This document shows, one piece after another, positions 48,140-61,595 of a stretch of 64,000 bases of DNA (positions are counted from its first letter, which is position 1; the number at the start of each line of letters is the position of its first letter). Location: NCBI GenBank assembly GCA_029961685.1, contig JARWKL010000005.1, positions 41,701,357 through 41,765,356 of the forward strand. Direction: 5' to 3'. Made by a program: the position numbers and the translations under genes. This DNA comes from Aristolochia californica (taxonomy: Eukaryota > Streptophyta > Magnoliopsida > Piperales > Aristolochiaceae). The notes under the pieces were generated by a model that was not told the DNA's origin, did no database searches, and was given only the letters and a program-made list of their open reading frames with translations.

Positions 48140-48842
48140 TTAAGATAATAAATGAAATTAAAATTTTCAACTCGAAATAGATTGTTTGATGTCTCGTTAT
48201 AGTTAGAGATAGATGGCTAGGAATGTGTACCATTCAAAAACCCAATTAGAGGTGTTTGCTTCGAGTCTTTGAATATCAGGTGGCCCATGCACCTGCTCAA
48301 TCAGCTCACCTCACGGTTCCATTTACAATTGGTAAGGTGATTGATCTTATAATCCTAGGCATAAGAGTCCACTTAGAGCAAGAATTAGAGCAGTACGTAA
48401 ACAAACAATTATGTAAAGCAAGATTCAGCACCTTTTTTTTATATCCATTCTTCACTTTACTTGATTAATTTGAAGATACGTGGCTGATCCAATAACAAAA
48501 ATTATTTGGTGCAAAACATGTAAAATAACTGTCTCAACCATTTGATCATAATTGATCAAAAAATGATATTTAGTACATGATTATAATTAAAAATAAACTG
48601 TAAACAGAAATATTTCGAAATAGGAACCAATCCATTCTCACTAGTGGATATTGGGAGGGACTTTGACATAATTGATGATGAAATGTCATATAAGCAGGCA
48701 GGAACAGCCAGGAGGATCACCTGTAATTCACTAAGGCACCAGATGACTAATAATAGTGCAATATAAAGAGTTCAACTGGACCAATGGAACCAGACAGGTG
48801 TAACAAAAGGCCTTCTGGGAGAGATTACAGTTGGATTTCCGC
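48140..48842. other. Region downstream of the PMT gene
   Basis: The 3' flank and likely 3' leader of the PMT23-like gene (to the right, minus strand). No separate gene is seen. Confidence 0.45.
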
Positions 48843-51800
48843 TCATGTTTCAGATCCTCCATTTACTGGACGCCAGAAACCTTTTCTACCTACCAGGAAC
48901 TGCTTTCCATGTACACTGGTATCCCAGTGTAGGGAGTGGAAAATAGGACGTAACTGCTGAATCATATCCATTGTGTCTTGAATTAAAACCCATCCACTGG
49001 GTCTCAAAATCCGATCCATTTCAACTGCTACATCCACTATGTCACACCTATCAATGTTAAATGTTTCACTAGATTAAGTCAAAAGAAAGAAACTAAACTG
49101 TCAATATGAAAGACATACAAATCATCAAATGTCTTGATAGATAAAAGGAAGGAGAATACTGAAAAGTACAATTTCTTTGACATTGTAAATTAGCTTCTAC
49201 TATTTTCAACTACAAGCATCATTTTCTTTAATTTGAATACATGTTCCTCTCTAGTACATTTTTACTCGTACTATGTGTCAGTGATGTCTTCTAACCCATA
49301 GATGCAGTACAAAAGGAAATCTTACCGTCGAGTAATGTTCTCAAACAGGTAGCTCGAATGTAGAAGATCATAAGTTCGTGGGTATGTATTAAAAGCCTCA
49401 CACCAATCATGATATGTTCCAAACATTCCTCTGTCAAAGATGATTTGTAGTGTGTTGGGCCCATCAACAGGAACAACATTCATCACCCAAAGCGATTCAC
49501 CCGCTAGTGCTGCAGCAAACCTGAATAAGGAAGAGTTAAAGATTGGCATACTAGTAATCCAGTGCATGTTATTAATTTGTTTATTTTGTTATAAATATTA
49601 AGCTCAATTTTTATCTACCCAAAAGTAAGAATTTGGATTTCATTTCTCATCAAGATGCAGTTAAATATAAAAAGCTTATCCTGAAGCATCCCAGAAAGAA
49701 GATTACAAGCTGTATTATAGTATGATGAGAGGAAAGGTTTAAACAAAATGTTGTATTTAGAAAGTGCAACTGGGGGCTCAAATGCAGCTTAAGCTTCAAT
49801 TTCATGATTGACAAAAGAGTATGACTAAAAGCTTTGGAAAAAAGAAAAGGCAAAATGGGTGAACTGCAAATAGAGAGATTGATTTTTCCCCAAGAAAGCA
49901 AGATCTTCCAGATTGCAGCATCAATATTAAAGCTGGGGAAGTGACTAGGTAGACCTGATCATTCAAACCAGTGTCCCTTCAGAGTCCTTTTTTCTGTGTC
50001 TAATGGTTCTTATTGAATGTAATCAAGAACCCACAGAACGCCGTAGCATTTCAAAATGCACATGGAATTTGGAGAGCAGCTTGGTTTTTTAAAACATACA
50101 AATACAAATAGAAGACAACAAATATGTTCTCTAAAAGACAAAAAGAAGGAAAAAAAGAATCCTGAACTTGATGGATTCTTTTCAATGTTTAATGGTGGTT
50201 ACACTTGACTAACAAAATTGTTTAATAAGAGTCCAGGTGTGAAAAATGAATAAGCATCACTCAAACAACAGCATTAATCCAATATGCTCTATACCAAAAT
50301 TTTCTCTATTTTTTATCCAAAACTAGGATTCACACATTCATAACATAAAAAAGTAGCATTACATGCAACCACTGTATAGAAAAAGTCTAACAGATTCCAC
50401 AGGTGAAGTGAAACAACTATAATTAATTGAGTCATAATAGGAGGAAAAAAAAGCGGCAACTTTCATGCAGAGACGTAAAAACTAAACAAAACCTTAAAGT
50501 TGTTTCTCTACATTTTGCATCACTAACCCTCCATAGCCAGCATTCATATCCATTACATTACGGATGCTTGACCAATTGATTGAAAGACCCTGCATATATA
50601 CTCCAGACACGAGTGTAGCCCAACGGTCTGAGTCCACATAAAACTTTTTCTCAGTGATGCCACTACTCGGTTCCCCAGAAAGACTAAAAGGTCTACTGCT
50701 AAGCCTCTCAGGCCAGGGATTGGGCCACTTCTTTTCCACATCTGTGTCTGCATATTGAATTAGAGGAAGACAATTGTTGAGGGGAACATACCTGTCATTA
50801 GAAATAAATCATATGAATAGGTTGAAGTCACAAACTGTCTCCACAAGAAAGGAAAAACAAATTTGGTACATTTCCAAGAGTACCAAGAAATTGCAGCCAT
50901 ATTCTTTTCATCGCACAAAGGAGGGTCATTTTCTTTGCGCTCCTCATAGCAAGAATTTGATGTAGGCTTCTGGTATATAACAATTCCAATTCCAGCAGTG
51001 TCTACATTCTTCACCACCATTTCCCAGCACATAGATTTTGTTAAAGCAACCATCGCTGGAGTAGAAAACATGAACCTACTTCCGTAAGAAATATAAAAAA
51101 AAGGAAAGAAATCAACTTAACTTTATTTCTGTGGTCTAACATGCACTTAGTTAGCCTTCCATAACTCTTTGGTTTTAAAAGACAATGTTTATAAAATGAT
51201 GGAATGAGTTTATGTTTGTTATTGTTAGTATACAGCTTGATCAGAAAATAAGCAAACACTACATTCTGTATAAGCCTAAAAGGTCAGAGCACCAGTTGGC
51301 TTCAATTAAATTACTGTAAGAAGAATGATTATGGTGACACTGCAATGAAGACTTGAAAAGTTGCATTATCTCCAGATTTGTCACCAAAACACAAACCTTT
51401 CCAGACACCTTGGTCTCTCTCATCATCACGATAGACTGGGGTGGCTGACCATATGAAGTATCCTCCTGGCCTAAGAACCCTATTGAGCTCCAACAATGGT
51501 TTGCCACCTGCAATCAGTAAAATAAATAGAAAAAGGCAACATAATATAATCAAAAGACTTTCTCACAAAGGAACATTTGCACAAATCAAAAGCAAATGAT
51601 GTGAAAAGAGAAAAATTAATTTCCTTTAATGCACGAAAAAGAAAGAAATATAATTTACACGTGCATGCCATTATGAAATTTTCTCATAAAGGAACATTTT
51701 CAAAGACCCAAGTTAAATGAACTCACATGAGCAAGATTAATTTCCTGACATGCATAAAAAAGGAAAGAATATGATACACATTAAATAATGCAGTTGTCAT

Positions 51801-53971
51801 TATGAACCTTACCATCTGCATCCCAATGGACCCTACATCGTGCACAGTGAACTATATCAAATGCATTATTGGGAAAAGTTAGCCTTTGCGTTCCAATCAC
51901 TGACAGCATCGAAGGAATGCCTCTCTCTAGAGCAAACTGTATCTGGGCTTCATGTTCATCCTTAGGTGCCACTGACATGGTAAGGACATTTTTGTCCAGT
52001 AAATAGCCACCAAAGCTTGCAACCCCACAACCAACATCCAGAGCAACTCTTGTATGTTTCCCCCACTCAATATTTGGCAAAATCTGGTCAAAGTCATAAG
52101 AAGAAAAAATCATTTGCAACTTCCATATCCCATAATTTATTTTTTACTCTCTTCCTACACTAGCTTTCAGATTTTTTAACTTGTGGCCATCCAAAAAATT
52201 CTCTTTTTAATTCATCTAAATTTTCCAAGTAACGCAAGAAAATTTTGAAAAAAAATTTCTTCTATTTATAGTAAGTTCCAACTGACAAAGTGTTGAGCAA
52301 AGAAGAAAGAGGGAAGCATATACCCCTTCAATAAAACCAATGTAACTATCCACCCCCTGTTTAAACTGAGTTCCTCCTCCTGGAAAGACAAGATAGTCAC
52401 CCGACTTTGTCACCCAGTTTTGATCCTTTTTGTATTTAACAAGCTTAGGGTGGGGAACATTGTCAAACCAGACCTGGAAAAAAAAAATACATATAAGCTA
52501 TCTCCAGTTGATGTATTTAGGAAAATGAGACCATCATTTACACAATATTAACTATTAAAAACAGGATTTCTGAATAAAATAACAAAATAACAGTGGGCTA
52601 GTTCTGTTTCAAGGACATTTTGACACTCTATTGGATATTAAGACATTATCCCCACGTCCTAGCACAATAAACATTCGCAGTTAAAAGCAGAGGGAAAAGG
52701 CGATAGTGTTATGAGATAAGACACACTAGAAGCCACTTTTAATGATATAAGCATAGCATAAATATAAAGTGCTCTGCAACATGCTTGAGGATAGAAATCC
52801 CTGTCAGCTATTCCAAGCCTTCATCGGATAATATTCTTGTATAGCCTTCAACATTAAGCTGGTATAATTCTAACTGGTGGTCTTCATTGTGTGTAACTGA
52901 TCATCTTGAACAATTTTAGATTATCGTTTGACATAAGTCTGCTCTGTTCCTGTTTTTGGTAATAAACTTTGAACTACTTCAGGGGTATATGAATAACAGG
53001 TGGAAGCTAGCATAATTGGCTTGTTATGAGATTATACATCCTATCAACATTTGAGTTAATATAATTCGTATTGCCCATTAATACTTAGGTAAAAACATTG
53101 AAGATTGAAAGTCAGCAACTCTAATAATAACTAGGAATGCAACGGCAGATATAAACTAATCTCCAACTTATTTAGAGATTTATATTAAGGTTAATTAAAA
53201 GTTCATAATGGAGGGACAAGATCATAAGCAAGAAAAAAACAAAGGAAAAAGAAAAGTAACTGTACTTTAGTAGATCTAATGCCTTTAATTATTCCAATAA
53301 CTCAACAGACATTCCCGAGCCCAACTCAGAAAAGATCGAAGTATATCTCAGGATTTAGAACTATCCAATCCAATCCAATCCAATCAAGTAAGAGGAAAAA
53401 GAAATTACGTTTTCGCTAAAAGTAGATGACGAAAAAATTACAGAAACCAATTCGACGCTTACCAAAGAACCAATCTCACCATGTCCCTGCTTTTCGGCCA
53501 AGGAACTGGAACCTTGTAACCTTTTGGCAACGGAACCAAGCATCTCAGACTGGGGCTGGGACAGTGCCGCTCCCGATGTTCCATGTGTCTTCGAGAAGGC
53601 AACGCCTTAATGGCCTTCCAGTTATCCAAACACGGGATATAATCTACAGCGCCACCGAAGCTACAGATCTGCCAGTCAAACTGACGCTGTTCGCTCGAAA
53701 TATCACCATTCGAGTCGCTCGCTCCCCCGCCTCCTTCGGAGCTCAGGGCTGAGACCGACCTATTGGAATCTTGGATTTCTTGTAATGGCTGAGAATTCTC
53801 CCGACCGGCAGCTTGAATTTCATGAATCGATTGAGAATTCTCAAGATCAGCGGTGAGAACCGAGAAGCGGTTATTGGTAAAAAGTAGGACAGAGACGCAG
53901 AGGAGGAGGACCGCAAACGAGAACAGAAAAGGGTATTTCCGTTCTTGTAAGAGCGTCTGGAAAGACGCCAT
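48843..53971 (-). CDS. PMT23: Probable S-adenosylmethionine methyltransferase, PMT23-like (DUF248)
   Basis: Type II Golgi membrane protein of the family to which QUA2/TSD2 belongs, thought to methylate pectin. Exons on the minus strand: 53480-53971, 52324-52473, 51813-52083, 51397-51507, 50884-51055, 50528-50791, 49326-49520, 48843-49047. They sum to 1860 nt (619 aa), all GT-AG and in frame. A short cytosolic head is followed by a membrane anchor at about residues 13-31 ([19 protein letters not shown]) and a Ser/Glu-rich stem. The first conserved half starts at [15 protein letters not shown] and has HRERHCP. The cofactor loop is [12 protein letters not shown] at about 229-240, with [14 protein letters not shown] and [20 protein letters not shown] after it. 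The second half has [34 protein letters not shown] and [14 protein letters not shown]. The match to PMT23 over other members is from memory. No damage is seen. Confidence 0.93.
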
Positions 53972-55415
53972 TGATCGATGTATCTGAGAGATGTTCGAAC
54001 TAAAAAGGAGAGATCATAGAGTAATAAACAGGAAGGGATCGTTTGTTGAAAATTGAAATGTAGTTAAAACTTCAAAAGGGCGAAGAAGGAAATGGCGGTT
54101 AAATTTCAGCGTAAGCTTTTCTTGATTAATAATTTATAGAAGATTGAAGTCAGATGACGGCATAAATCCACTTCGAAGATCCATGGAGGCTATCATTAAC
54201 CTCTTTCGACTTCCGAGATCCACGGAGGCTATCCTTAATACTGCGTCTCGGCCCTCTTCATTAAACTCTAGAAATCTATTTTAACCACAAACCCTATTGT
54301 TTCTTCGAAAAAACTTCATTTACATAAAACTGAGCTTGTTTAAGTTTGGCTTGATCTGAATATTATTGGAATCAATTATTTAAAACTATAAAAATTAAAA
54401 AAATTTATAAAAATAAACAAAAAGAATATTGTGATAAATTTAATACTATTCACGGAGGAATCAATTTTTTTACAATAGAGTATACTAATTTATAATAAAA
54501 AATGTAATAGACTTAAACGAAAGAACAAACATCTCCATTAATAAGTATTTATTTCATTAGCAAACAATAATATTAGATGTTTAGAGACCCAAAAGGGTTA
54601 AATTTTAATCGTCTTTGATGTTTGAGATAAATAAGAGCAACTATTAACTAACTAAAAAGCCAATCGACAAGAGTAATTAAAGTAAATAAAATTTTCACGA
54701 AAAAATCAATGTTAACAAATTAACTCACAAGCTAACACGTCGAGGTTAGAAAATCTCGAGTTTGATTTATTGTACTAACGAGTTTTATTTCAAGTTTGAG
54801 CTCAAGTAAAACTGAACTGAGCTGAATTTTTTAAACCCCTTCCTAAACCTCTCTGTAGGCATCCCTACCTTGTACACACATTTTACAAAAAAACGGAGGG
54901 CAAATTGCACAAAAAAATGAAGCTTTGAGAGGTTAAAATGCATTAAAATATCAACGAGGAGTGATGGAGCCCTCTGCATGTTAATGGATGAAAGAGCGAG
55001 GGGTGGTGACCCCTCCCCTCCCCACCCCCTTTTGGTGGTAGCAGAGGGGGGTGGGGGATGAGCCTAAGGACCACTTCTCCCCCTTCCATAAGCCCCCTAT
55101 CTTCCCCTTCACTCGTCTCCCTTTAATGGTGACTGCAACTCAGCTGTCCGGCTGGGTCACTTGGGTCACTAGTGTTACCCCACAAGCTTACTTTGTTCAC
55201 ATGGGCCCGCACGGTTGCTGGTCGGAAGGAACGGATCAAAGAGGAGAACCGAAATATCCTCTCTGAAGTCTGAACACTGCAGCAGCCTGTGGAGCAGAAC
55301 GAGCCTTAGTCAAGAGAATGTCGGCAGCAGTAACTAGTCTTGAATCCCTTGATTCGTTGCAAAAGTCTTAATTCCTCTAGCTGTGTTGAGGTGAAGACTG
55401 TCTTGTCTTGCAATC
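53972..55415. other. Divergent intergenic region between PMT23-like and GILT genes
   Basis: The two genes point away from each other, so both promoters lie here. A short repeat GATCCATGGAGGCTATC / GATCCACGGAGGCTATCC occurs at about 54178 and 54220. The DNA is AT-rich at 54300-54800. No gene is seen. Confidence 0.45.
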
Positions 55416-58400
55416 ATGGCCTTCGAATTGCGCTTCTTCCTCGCTTCCTTGCTGTTATCACCTTTCTCCTTCTCCTTTCCTGCTGCAGCGGATAAGGTCC
55501 CGCTTGCTCTCTACTACGAGACCCTCTGCCCATATTGTTCGAACTTTATCGTTAATCACTTGTCCAAGATCTTCAGTAACGGGCTCTTGGATGTCATCGA
55601 TCTCAAACTTGTACCGTATGGGAACGCTCGGCTCGGCTCCAATAACTCCATTTCCTGCCAGGTTCTTCGTTTCCTCTCTCTAGTTCCCTTTTTACGGTTA
55701 TGTCGGATTTTGTGATTTTCTAATGCTTATGCTAATATTGAAGTTAGAGGGATATTAAAGAATTGTCATTTTAGGAAGATCCTTGAGATTCTTAGGAAGC
55801 TGGCTTCTTTAATTAACATTCACCTGTGAGTTGATGGGAATAACACGGGCATTATACATGACATCACCTGTCATACTTTAGGCGACTGTACGCTGCGGTT
55901 ATTTATACTCACCGTGCGATGCACGGGGAACAAAGATGTAATTAGAAAAAAAGAGATACAAAGTAGGAGAAAGGCAAAAAACAGAGGAACACTGAGGAGC
56001 AAAACTAACTTGGTTGTGCTTTGGCACCCTAAGATGGAATCCAGAACACAGAAAGCAAGAGAACAGAAATAGTTCAACACCATGCATATTGAATGAACTG
56101 TAGTGATTATCAGCCAAAAAAGAATTATCAGGAAGAGTGAACTTTACTATACTTTGCTCTGATGTCTACTCTTGAATGAATACAATGGTGAACAACATAT
56201 GATACAATTAGTTCAAGAAAAGTGAACAGTCCAGAATGAAGCATTATTCTATTTTTATGACTCTTTTTCGGTATAATCTCTCTTCCAATTTCACTATTTT
56301 ATTATTCTTTCGTTATTCCTTTATTCAGTATTCTTTTCTGATCTCAGTGATTATTGCACAGGTTTAGTGATTTATGCTGTTATTTTATAAAAAAAAATGT
56401 AAGTGAAATAAGTAGATGTTGTTGTGCCCAACAAACAGTAAATTAACAAACATGTGCTATAAAATGAAGCAAACACATCAATTTGTAAAGAAATAAGAGA
56501 AAGTACCGAGTCTAACCTTGGTACTATTTTGTCAATGTACTAAATAGAGGTTGAACAATGAGCAGGACCCACATCAAGGCAGTAAGATTTTGAAGCCTAT
56601 GAAGAAAGGATGAAGGCAATTTCTCTGACTTTATTTGGTGCCTCACACATCAGAAAGTAAGAACAAAAAATTGTGAAAATTTTCTTTTCCAGGATAATAA
56701 AACAGGCTTAAGATTGAGGAGTACCAAAGATAAAAGTGAAAAAAGAAGTATTTGTATTGTGTAAATCGGAGAACCTAAATCCCTTGAATCCAAATACAAC
56801 TACTCTATTAAACTGTTAATAAGAACTGAGGATAATCAAAATTTACCTCTCTTTATTGGTTAACTCATTGGTCTAAGAGAAGCTATACACTACTTAAGGT
56901 TAAAAACTACAATTCGTTTTTTAGCAAACACATGTAAACTTACTTAACTGCATCTTACATATATAATATGCAAATTGTAAATTCAAAGGAATCTGATTTG
57001 CTGATTTAAGATTAGAAGAAAGGGCGTCTTTCCACTGGGTTTTGAGAAAAAAGAAGGAGATGAGAGAGAATGACAGAATAAAGGATGTACTTTACACATC
57101 CAATATATAAAGTTCAAATTAGTAAGACTCAGATTTTGACAGTTAGAATGGCTATCTTTATTCGGATTTCAAGAAGAGAGAGGGAGATGAAAAAATAGAA
57201 AGGTGATACCCGAACAAAAAGAAAAAAATCATAGAAACTAAATTCTTGGTCAGAATCCATATAGAATAAGTGATAGCAGGACGAATCCATGGTAAAAAAA
57301 ACCATAGCACAAACATTGCTTCTAGAAAATTACATATATGAAAAAATTGATGGCGGAGTTGAAATAATGAGGAGACCTACCTACAGCCACCTTAAGAGAG
57401 GGCAGTGGTGGATGAGGAATCCCAGAGAGGAGGGTGCTGCAGATATTTGAAGGGAACAAAGGAGAATATAGAGTAGGAGATAGACAAAAACAGCGCAATA
57501 GTGAGGAGTAAAACTTACCTGGCTGACAATGGCTTTGGCACCGTGAGACGGAATCTAGAACAAAAAGCAAAAGAACAAAAATTATTTCATTGCTGTTTAA
57601 CGGGTGTGAGGAGTGGGTGAAATTGCTATAGAAGTACTCATTCTGTTAACAAAATGAATAACTAAAAATAAAAGCAATCTAGAAACAGTATGCGCAATAG
57701 ATCATATAGAAAAAATAATAGAACATTAAATGCACAACCAAGTACTATAAGAGTTGTAGAATAAATAAGAAATAACAATAAAATATTGGTCAGATAATAA
57801 ATTTATACAGCATTATAGAATAAAAAATATTACATATAACTCATTTCTATTGTCTTTAGGGCCTCTGCAGCTTCGTGTCTAATAATTGGATGCTTTGTGG
57901 TATTTTTTAGTAGATGAGGAACCACTTTGAAGCAGCTTTGTCTTGCAACTAATCCAAGACATAAGCAACCTAAAGCATGAAAAAATATATCAGACATCGA
58001 AATCGGATTTCAGAATTAGAAATGACAAAATCCATCTGGCCACGAGGTTTTTTGCCATTGGAGATTACTGACAAGGAAAATTAGAGAACAAAATCTAGGG
58101 ATCCCAAATGCAACTAGAGAGGACCAAAAGAAATGCCATAACATTTTGAGCAATAGTGAAGAAATGAACAAAACACAATCTGAATTAACAGAACTTAACA
58201 ATTACTATAGGAGTAAGTAGAACAAATCTGAAATAACAATAAAAGATTGGCAAGATAAAATTAATAAATGTGTACATAATTACAGAATAAGAAAGATTAC
58301 ATAGACCTCATTTCTATTGTCTTGGGGCATATATCAAACATCGAAATAAGATTTCAGAATTAGAGATAACAAAATCCTTCTCACCATGATGTTATCTACC

Positions 58401-61400
58401 ATTAGAGATCACAAACAAAGGAAATTAGTGAACAAAATCTAGAAGTGCCCAAACGCAACTATAGAGGACAAAAAACCCCCACAAAATTTCAATAATAGTG
58501 AAAAATGGAATAAAAGACTGTGAAATTATAGAACATAAAATGAACAACCAACTACTATAAGTGATATAGCCAGATGAAAAAAAACACCCATTCAGTGTGG
58601 AAACCGAAAATATATGTATGGGAGCGCAACAGGCAGGGAATGGGATGTGCACAGAACTTCAGCTGACATCTAGATCATGCAGAGAAAATAACGAAAAGGG
58701 TGAGAAAAAAGAAGAGAGAAAGTCAAAATCGCCTCTTCTATTGGTAAATGAAAGAAAATGAAAGAAATTGAATCCGAAAGAGGGAAACCCAAACCGAGAA
58801 CCCAAAATTGGAAATTGGGTCTGTTCTTCATGTAACTGGGAAAATGAAAACACTAGCTGTTATGTTTTTTGTATTAGGGTAAAAATCAGAAAACGAAAAC
58901 CAAAATAAACCAAAAAATAAATAGTTAGAAAATCCATTGTAGGGTAATATCATCATTTTGCACTGTCTGTAATGTCCAGCAGTTACGTTATCTTATTCTA
59001 TGTGTTTAGCTTTGCTCTTAGTCCTATTTTTATGTAATTTGAAAAATTTAGAGAGAGATATAAGGGTTTAAGTGATTTTTAAGTGATAGGGGCATTTCTG
59101 AGATTTATATCAAAAGGACACCAAGGAGAGTCTTTTCATAACTCTCATTTCTCACTTCTTCTTCTCCTCTTTTCTCCCTCTCAGTTTCTCTCTCTAAGGT
59201 CTTAAAGTTCACACTTTTTCATAAATGTTGCGGGTAGAACACAGAGGTACCTAGGCATCAGCTTCCATTGTAGTGGAGAAGAAGAGAAATGACATAAACA
59301 GATGGTAATACATTATTCATTATCAAGGTATTGCTGAACCAAGAAATCAACAAAACCATCAAAGTTCAAACTGGAGAAGAAATCATGTCTTTGATTCAAA
59401 AAGAAAAAGAAAAAAGAAGAAGGAAAAAAGCAGCACACGTTCAAAATGATACTCTCGTGCCCGTCAATGGTCCCAAACACGTCTCCAAGTCCACCGGCAA
59501 TTGGAACTTCCACAGATCGACCTGAGCCTTGGTGAACGGGTTTAGAAAAAAAACAGAGCACGCCACATGTCACCGCCAATCCCCTTACAGAACGAGAGCA
59601 GAAGCCAACCTTCCATCGCCGTGTGACACACTGATTTGCAGGAATCCTCCGTCTTTACATTGTAGTATCTTCGCTCCACCATGTTCAGGAACTATCAAGT
59701 CCTCCTGCTGACTAGACACTAACAACAGTGTGGGTCATCATTATAATTGTCCCTTAAAGGATCAAAAGGGTTGGTAGTTGCCATTTTTTCCCCCAGAGAA
59801 AAAAACCCTTAAATCATTGAGAATCAGATGATATCCTAATTACTTTCCATGGATGGAGATCCTATTAAATGATCCAAGTGAGAGATGAAACGGAATGATG
59901 GTGAAAAAGCCTAGGGAAAACAACATAGAAGAGAGGAGGAGATTTAGATGGAGATTTAGATGATAAGTAATGCCATCTGTGCCTCTTTCCCGAATTCTCT
60001 TGTCTCCCATTTGCTTAGAGAGTCTGAAGGGATGAGAGGAATTGCCATGCCAGCAAACTCCAAAAACCTCTCAACTCCAGTTGTTATACTAAATAAATGA
60101 ATAATATATATAACATATATATATATTTTGCCTTGTCAAAGAGTCCATTTTTGGGCTGTTCAAATTCAATGGCTATGCCAGCTCATATTTTGCCTTTCCT
60201 GTGTGGACTCCATAGGCAGTAAGAATCATGTTACTGATTGTTTTCGTCCTTTTCATCTTATCATCTCCAGGTGACCTCCAAGTTTTTGTACTCTAATGTG
60301 CTGATTTCTATGTTTTTATTTGTTTGTTTGATTTTCATTTCATTTTTTTGTTTTTCTGGAATAGCTGTTGATTTGTTATTTGGACTATGGAATTAGCAAA
60401 TGCTTCTTCATTGAATAATCCAATCTTGGTGGGCAATCAACCCAACCTTTTACTTTCTACATGTATGAATAGAAACATTGAACCCATTGTTCTACCTCTA
60501 GAACAGGTGTTTCCTACACATCATGTGAAACAGCCACTTTGTCACGGGATCATCAGTGAAAGAATTTCCATTTTTGTTAGTTTTTTTCTATTTCTGCTTA
60601 CTAATTATTATTATTAATATTATTGCAGCACGGCCCTTATGAGTGCTTACTGAATACCGTGGAAGCTTGTGCTATCAACATATGGCCCGATGTGGTGAGT
60701 CCATTTTGCTGGTGATCTTTTCATTTTCTTGACTTTCTTGTCTCATTTTGTAAAGCGTAAATTCATCACTGTTCGTGAGTGCGTCTTTTTATAATTTTCT
60801 TTATTATTTGTTTGATGGGGAGAGTGTTTTTACTCATTATTTTTTATGCAGCATAAGCATTTCTCCTTGATTAACTGCATTGAGTCATTAGTTGTGGAGC
60901 GGAAGTACACTGACTGGGAATCCTGTTTCCAAAGAACTGGGTCAGACTCACATCCAGTTGCAGATTGCTACAGTAGGGGAGATGGCCAGAAGGTAAATCT
61001 GACTCTCTCATGTCATAGTATCATGTCTTAATCTGTGTGTGCACTAACAAAAAGACTTATCGGTTTGAAAAAGTCTCTCTCTCTTTCTTTCTCTTTCTCT
61101 CAACATGTGTGCTTCACTAAAGTACAAAATGATGGTGCATCTATATGGCACTTGGTGAATGAGATCAAAACGCACCTGCTGAAGTCTTTCCAGTGGACCC
61201 TTTTGTGGTATACAGGCAAAATCCTCAAACATTTCGGACGAACCATGCAATTTATCGTTTGAAATTGAAAAGCATCCTCCTCCTCAAGTATTTAAGCATT
61301 GACATACATTTTTAAGTATAAAGGATTACTGCATCCTTTCCGAATTGGTCTCTTATTATGTTTGCCTTCTTCAAGATGTAGTTAGATGTCTTCTCTTGCT

Positions 61401-61595
61401 GTAGTATGGTGCTATATTAAAAATCATTTTATTACAAATATTTTCTTTTTATACTGAACTATTATACTTACTTGGATAAGCCCGAATTCTCTTTCTGTGC
61501 AGCTTGAACTACTGTATGCTGCTGAAACCAGTGCCCTTGAACCTCCTCATACTTATGTTCCCTGGGTAGTAGTGGATGGGCGTCCATTGTATGAG
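55416..61595 (+). CDS. GILT-type thiol reductase, four exons; last exon not found
   Basis: GILT proteins are secreted or vacuolar/lysosomal thioredoxin-like enzymes that reduce disulfides at low pH. Exon 1, 55416-55661, encodes a signal peptide (about residues 1-25) and the active site CPYC at residues 38-41 in ALYYETLCPYCSNFI. Exon 2, 60629-60694, completes the family signature CQHGPYECLLNTVEAC. Exon 3, 60852-60992, has ESCFQRTGSD and DCYSRGDGQK. Exon 4, 61503-61595, has ELLYAAETSALEPPHTYVPW and VVVDGRPLYE. All borders are GT-AG, phase 0, giving 182 codons. The family normally ends with about 45 more residues beginning DYENF; no such exon is seen to 64000. It may lie beyond the window or be lost. 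A weak substitute is an AG-bounded 34-codon frame at 62484-62585 ending in TAG. Intron 1 is 4967 bp and full of repeats. Confidence 0.85.
55662..60628. other. Repeat-rich first intron of the GILT gene
   Basis: 4967 bp. It contains an exact dyad CCGTGCGATGCACGG (about 55912-55926). A block at about 55930-56070 recurs, diverged, at about 57450-57590 (GTAGGAGA-AGGCAAAAAACAG, TTTGGCACC, GGAATC-AGAACA). Another block at about 57720-58140 recurs at about 58200-58500 (CATTTCTATTGTCTT, ATCGAAAT--GATTTCAGAATTAGA). One copy holds an antisense HEAT-repeat-like exon fragment. These are probably copies of one non-autonomous transposon whose ends could not be fixed. Confidence 0.55.
57842..57967 (-). pseudogene. 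HEAT-repeat exon fragment, deoxyhypusine hydroxylase-like, antisense in the intron
   Basis: An open 42-codon frame on the minus strand reads LGLVARQSCFKVVPHLLKN, then TKHPIIRHEAAEALKTIE. HP-(I/V)-RHEAAEAL-x-I is the hallmark of the HEAT repeats of plant deoxyhypusine hydroxylase, recalled from memory, and the spacing to the LG upstream also fits. A CTTTAG acceptor-like site lies just upstream. No further exons were found, and the diverged second copy of the surrounding repeat lacks this piece. It is most likely a captured exon carried by a transposon. Another HEAT-repeat protein is possible. Confidence 0.45.

Noticed and set aside
55871..57570. Two hydrophobic minus-strand frames in the GILT intron that resemble each other
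   Set aside because: The likeness comes from a duplicated intron repeat; both frames are short, TTT/CTT-rich and differ by shifts.
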